Below are positions 60,735 to 64,000 of a stretch of DNA of 64,000 bases, in pieces. The notes beneath the pieces were generated by a model. It worked only from the letters and a program-made list of their open reading frames with translations, was not told where the DNA came from and did not search any database. The position numbers and the translations under genes are program-made. This DNA is from an uncultured Microcaldota archaeon (GTDB lineage Archaea; Micrarchaeota; Micrarchaeia; Burarchaeales; Fermentimicrarchaeaceae): contig CAISET010000029.1 of the NCBI GenBank assembly GCA_903884505.1, positions 1 through 64,000 on the forward strand. Reading direction: 5' to 3'. Within the stretch, counting starts at the first letter, position 1. The number at the start of each line of letters is the position of its first letter.

Positions 60735-61907
60735 ATGATGGAAAGAACCGCTGCTGTCGTCGGCCTGGCATTGTGCGTCCTGTTCCTGGGGATGTTCGGC
60801 TCCATGTTTTTCATCGGGGTGATGAATCCCCGCAACGTCTCCTCGGTGTACGGAGGGGAAGGATGCCCGCCGGGTGCCGCCTGCCAGGTAACGGGCTCCA
60901 TGGGATACCACACCTACAACCCGTTCGCCGCCACGGCCCTGGTGTGGGGCATAGTGGTCGGCATCGTCATCATGCTTTGGTCGCTCTTTGAGATGCTCTC
61001 GAAGAAGAATGTCCTCCTGGTTGTCGCGATAGGCACCATGGGGGTGGTCCTGCTGTTCGCAAGCAACTACATATTCATCTCCGGAGTGCACGACCTCCTG
61101 ACCGCAGGGGGCTCGGCGACAACCTACACGAAGCCCACGCTCGGCCAGCAGTACGGCTGGCTCATAGAGACCATAATCTTCCTCCCGCTCTCGCTGGCAA
61201 TAATGGGGCTGGCCGACTGGCTGAGGAGGAGGGAGGGCAGCAGGTTCTCGGTGCTGGCAATAGGATTCTACGCGATGGGCACCTTCTGCGCATTGGTCTG
61301 CGCGGTCCTGTTCGCGATGGGGGTATTCATGCTACTGAACGGGAACCAGTCGAACTACCAGGAGAACCTCGCGTTCATCCCGGAGCTGTTCATCTTCGGC
61401 GTGATGTGCGTGGCTTACCTTAAGGGAACGGAGATTTTCAAGAGAGGAGAGCCCGGGGCGAAGTCGCCCTACGTGTTCCCGGCATACGTGATAGGCGGCG
61501 TCCTGCTGGTGGCCGCGCTGGCTGCGCTAATCTTCGGCTCATTGGACTTCGTCTACAATGACTGGGGGTCAAAGAGCTTCAACTGGCTCGTTGAGACGGC
61601 CATCTACGGGGCCGTTGGGTTCGGGCTTGCCATCCTCAGCGACGTCTTCGCGGGCAGGGCCGGTGAGAAGGGGATTGCGCTCAACACCTCGCTCTACGCG
61701 TGCGGCGGAATCCTCCTCTTCGCCTCGCTGCTGCAGTTCATCTTCGGCCTGAACGACTTCCTTTACAGCAGCAGCCCGAACTTCAAATGGCTCGCGGAGC
61801 TGTTCGTGCTGCTGGTGCCAGGAGCCATAGCAACGGTGCTAGCGGTAGGCGTCGAACTGCTCGCGAGGATGATGGGCGGGAAGGAGAAGAGGGCGAAGAG
61901 GAAATAA
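60735..61907 (+). CDS. Polytopic membrane protein of unknown function
   Basis: The 390-residue protein has about ten transmembrane segments arranged as three similar units of three to four helices; segments such as LLFASNYIFISGVHDLL, LAALIFGSLDFVYND and LLQFIFGLNDFLYSS recur with short loops. The C terminus is basic (KEKRAKRK). No family is recognised. It is divergent from the protease gene; TTAAATAGG near 60700 may be the TATA box. Confidence 0.75.
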   Translation: MMERTAAVVGLALCVLFLGMFGSMFFIGVMNPRNVSSVYGGEGCPPGAACQVTGSMGYHTYNPFAATALVWGIVVGIVIMLWSLFEMLSKKNVLLVVAIGTMGVVLLFASNYIFISGVHDLLTAGGSATTYTKPTLGQQYGWLIETIIFLPLSLAIMGLADWLRRREGSRFSVLAIGFYAMGTFCALVCAVLFAMGVFMLLNGNQSNYQENLAFIPELFIFGVMCVAYLKGTEIFKRGEPGAKSPYVFPAYVIGGVLLVAALAALIFGSLDFVYNDWGSKSFNWLVETAIYGAVGFGLAILSDVFAGRAGEKGIALNTSLYACGGILLFASLLQFIFGLNDFLYSSSPNFKWLAELFVLLVPGAIATVLAVGVELLARMMGGKEKRAKRK

Positions 61908-61922
61908 GCCCTTCCTTCAACT

Positions 61923-63575
61923 TTATTTCTTTTCCAGGATTGCCTTAAGGAACGCGAGGAAGAGCGGGGCGGGCTTTTCCAGCCTTGACTTGAATTCGGG
62001 GTGGGCCTGCGTGCCAATCCCGAAAGAGCCCTTCCATTCGGTAAACTCGACTATATTTCCGTCCGGGGAGGTTCCGCTTATCACGAGGCCCCCCTTCTCC
62101 AGCCTCTCGCGGTACTTGTTGTTGAGCTCCCACCTGTGCCTGTGCCTCTCGGTGATATTCTCCTTTCCGTAAGCAGCATAAGTCCTTGTCCCCTTCGCGA
62201 GCTTCGCGGGGTAGGTGCCGAGCCTTTGCGTCCCGCCAAGGGCGCCGGTCTGGTCGGGCAGGATGTCGATTACGGGGTGCGGGGTCTCCGGATTTATTTC
62301 GGTGGAATTTGCATCCTTCAATCCGCAGGCATTCCTTGCGAATTCCACGACCGCGAGCTGCATGCCGAAGCAGAGGCCGAGGAAGGGCAGCTTGTTTTCG
62401 CGCGCCCATTTTATGCATGCAATCTTCCCTTCGGTCCCTCGCGCCCCGTAGCCGCCAGGAACTATTATTCCGTCGCAATCCTCAAGCTGCTTCAGCTTGG
62501 ATTTGTCCGTTTCAATTTCGCTGGTCTCAATCCATTTGAGCTTCACTTTCGCGCCCAGCGCCGCGCCCGCATGCACGAGCGCCTCCTTTATTGAGACGTA
62601 GGAGTCCTTCAGCGCCGTGTATTTGCCGGTTATGCCGACGGTTATTTCCGACTTCGGCTTCCTTATTCCGCCCACCATCCCGTTCCATTTCGCAAGGCCC
62701 TCGCCATCGGTCTTCAGGCTCAGCTTCTTGATTATTATCTCCGCGAGCCCCTGCTTCTCGAATATCTCGGGCAGCTCATAAATTGTATCGCAGTCCGGGT
62801 CGTCAATCACGTGCTCGAGCAGGACGTTGCAGAACAGCGAAATCTTCTTTTTCGCGTCGGGCGTGAGCTTCTCGAGCTCGCGGCATATTACGACGTCGGG
62901 CTGTATGCCCATCCCCTGCAGCAGCCTTGTCGCGTGCTGCGTCGGCTTGGTCTTCTGCTCGCCAACGGTCGAAAGTGTTGGGACGTAGGTGAGCTGCATG
63001 AACATGACCTGCCCCGGATGCTCTATCGCGAACTGCCTTATCGCCTCGATGAAATAGGAATTCTCCAAATCGCCGACCGTTCCTCCGATCTCCACCAGGA
63101 CGACGTCCGCGCCGAAGTCCTTGCCGACCTTCTTCACCCACTTCTTGATTTCGTTCGTGAGGTGCGGGACTATCTGCACGTCGACCCCGAGGTATCCGCC
63201 GCGCCTCTCCTTCTCGATGACATACCTGAGAATCTTCCCGCCGGTTATGTTGTTGTAGCCGTTCAAATCGAGGTTGAGGTAGCGCTCGTAGGTCCCGAGG
63301 TCCATGTCGCACTCGGTGCCGTCCTCGAGGACGAAGACCTCGCCGTGCCTGAACGGGTTCATGGTGCCGCAGTCTACGTTCAGGTAGCCGTCGAACTTGA
63401 TGGGGACGACCTTCAGCCCCTTTGACTGGAGGATTTTTCCGACAGAAGAAGACACTATGCCCTTCCCGAGGCCGCTCATGAGCGAGCCGACAATCACTAT
63501 GTATTTCCGGTTGTCCTTCTCCCCTTCCGGGAATTCTATGTCGATTGGCGTTTTTGGCACACCACCTTCTAACAT
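61923..63575 (-). CDS. pyrG: CTP synthase
   Basis: The enzyme aminates UTP to CTP using glutamine. The 550-residue protein has the synthetase domain with GSLMSGLGKGIVSSSVG and the glutaminase domain with GLCFGMQLAVVEF (catalytic Cys) and a final THAHPEF-like GTQAHPEF His. ATG at 63575 is the longest start, but the only TATA box (63581-63588) is too close to it. GTG at 63560, 25 bp from that box, may be the true leaderless start, five codons in. Confidence 0.95.
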   Translation of the reverse strand: MLEGGVPKTPIDIEFPEGEKDNRKYIVIVGSLMSGLGKGIVSSSVGKILQSKGLKVVPIKFDGYLNVDCGTMNPFRHGEVFVLEDGTECDMDLGTYERYLNLDLNGYNNITGGKILRYVIEKERRGGYLGVDVQIVPHLTNEIKKWVKKVGKDFGADVVLVEIGGTVGDLENSYFIEAIRQFAIEHPGQVMFMQLTYVPTLSTVGEQKTKPTQHATRLLQGMGIQPDVVICRELEKLTPDAKKKISLFCNVLLEHVIDDPDCDTIYELPEIFEKQGLAEIIIKKLSLKTDGEGLAKWNGMVGGIRKPKSEITVGITGKYTALKDSYVSIKEALVHAGAALGAKVKLKWIETSEIETDKSKLKQLEDCDGIIVPGGYGARGTEGKIACIKWARENKLPFLGLCFGMQLAVVEFARNACGLKDANSTEINPETPHPVIDILPDQTGALGGTQRLGTYPAKLAKGTRTYAAYGKENITERHRHRWELNNKYRERLEKGGLVISGTSPDGNIVEFTEWKGSFGIGTQAHPEFKSRLEKPAPLFLAFLKAILEKK

Positions 63576-63580
63576 TTTAG

Positions 63581-63588
63581 ATTTAAAT
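63581..63588. promoter_or_regulatory. Palindromic TATA box serving both pyrG and its neighbour
   Basis: ATTTAAAT is self-complementary. Its centre is 27 bp from ATG 63612 on the plus strand and 25 bp from GTG 63560 on the minus strand, so each side could be a leaderless transcript. Confidence 0.55.
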
Positions 63589-63611
63589 AGTTTGGGATTC
63601 CAAAGCCTGCC

Positions 63612-63839
63612 ATGGCACTTATCAACCTGCCGGAACTGACGCCTCAGCAGTACACCTATATCGGGGCGGTGTTCGCGGTGATGGGGTTCCTGCTCACCCT
63701 TCTCGCGATTGCGATGATACTTTTCGTGTTTGACATCCTGGGCATAGGGTTCGTAATCGTCACGGTGCTCGCGATGGGCGCGCTGCTCGTCGCTACGCTA
63801 TCGTTCCACAAGCTCGGGAAAAGGAGGATTGCGGTATGA
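63612..63839 (+). CDS. Small two-helix membrane protein
   Basis: The 75-residue protein has two hydrophobic segments (about 16-40 and 43-65), a short N terminus and a basic C-terminal end (HKLGKRRIAV). No family is recognised. The ATG lies 27 bp from the palindromic TATA box, so it is probably leaderless. Its stop overlaps the start of the following lipoprotein gene (ATGATG), suggesting coupled expression. Confidence 0.65.
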   Translation: MALINLPELTPQQYTYIGAVFAVMGFLLTLLAIAMILFVFDILGIGFVIVTVLAMGALLVATLSFHKLGKRRIAV

Positions 63840-64000
63840 TGAGAAACTGGCTTCCGGCGATTGCAGCGGTTCTTTTCGCGCTTTTCCTCTACGGGTGCAT
63901 CTCGGGCGGCAATTTCAGCTACAGCCCCACGCCGACTGTGACGCCAACCTCTGTCCCGCTCAGCCCAACACCGTTCATCAGTCCGGCAGGGGAGTGCGGG
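63836..64000 (+). CDS. Lipoprotein, cut by the window end
   Basis: Fifty-five codons are visible: MMRNWLPAIAAVLFALFLYGC is a signal with a lipobox-like LYGC (Cys21), then a Thr/Pro/Ser-rich linker (PTPTVTPTSVP) and CG at the edge. The rest lies outside the window. The layout, signal-Cys-linker, is the same as in the C11 protease. Confidence 0.65.
   Translation, partial: MMRNWLPAIAAVLFALFLYGCISGGNFSYSPTPTVTPTSVPLSPTPFISPAGECG

Noticed and set aside
60636-61091. Long N-terminal extension of the C11 protease frame
   Set aside because: It runs antisense to a convincing membrane protein and would bury the signal peptide that begins at 60635.

Overview
The window is archaeal. The rRNA genes, the eukaryote-like ribosomal protein L21e next to RNA polymerase subunit Rpb4, a TATA-binding-protein relative, HMG-CoA reductase, AglB-type oligosaccharyltransferase, archaeal inositol-1-phosphate synthase, many TATA-box promoters (several apparently leaderless) and bulge-helix-bulge introns all agree on this. 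Small paralogous hypothetical genes, a dispersed rRNA layout (16S, tRNA-Ala and 23S together, 5S alone 20 kb away) and intron-rich tRNAs suggest a DPANN-type archaeon such as Micrarchaeota or Diapherotrites. That placement is an inference; no phylogeny could be run.

Layout. 1-6.5 kb: rRNA operon on the minus strand (16S, tRNA-Ala, 23S). The 16S holds a 633-nt intron with a degenerate LAGLIDADG gene, and tRNA-Ala is interrupted in its T-loop. 6.5-10.4 kb: minus-strand hypothetical genes (proline-rich, coiled-coil, membrane). 10.4-15 kb: tRNA-Thr, purA, an acetyltransferase, a tRNA methyltransferase relative, a CDGSH iron-sulfur protein, and a tRNA-Leu with two introns. Truncated 5' copies of both tRNAs lie nearby. 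15-18.3 kb: TPR protein, ino1, PadR-type regulator and a PH-like membrane protein. 18.3-22.8 kb: plus-strand accessory cluster with a cysteine-rich secreted protein, a HEAT-repeat protein and three paralogues of an unrecognised small family marked by a Trp-Trp motif. 22.8-26.7 kb: ksgA, DUF655, rpoF and rpl21e (minus), then a single-repeat TBP, 5S rRNA and a zinc ribbon. 26.8-52.6 kb: a large surface-glycan and N-glycosylation island. 52.6-57.5 kb: a ferredoxin-fused secretion ATPase with a TadC-like membrane protein, PAC2 and a coiled-coil protein. 57.5-64 kb: a large C11-type cysteine protease lipoprotein, a membrane protein, pyrG, and the start of another lipoprotein.

How the genes may work together. 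HMG-CoA reductase, the cis-prenyltransferase and the geranylgeranyl reductase would supply a polyprenol carrier. The GlcNAc-1-phosphate transferase starts the glycan. The nucleotidyltransferases, phosphohexomutase and epimerases (including RmlA, RmlB and RmlD, but no RmlC seen) supply activated sugars. GT2, GT4 and GT-C enzymes extend the glycan, the flippase turns it over the membrane and AglB transfers it to sequons. The cysteine-rich secreted protein and the protease carry such sequons.

Most unusual items: (1) a family of about 60-130 bp palindromic repeats attached to tRNA genes, with a relative inside a tRNA-Leu intron; (2) T-loop introns at position 59/60 in two tRNAs; (3) tRNA 5'-end direct repeats bounding inserted DNA; (4) a one-repeat TBP; (5) a four-cluster ferredoxin fused to a type II/IV secretion ATPase; (6) the Trp-Trp paralogue cluster; (7) a second repeat type placed right after stop codons.
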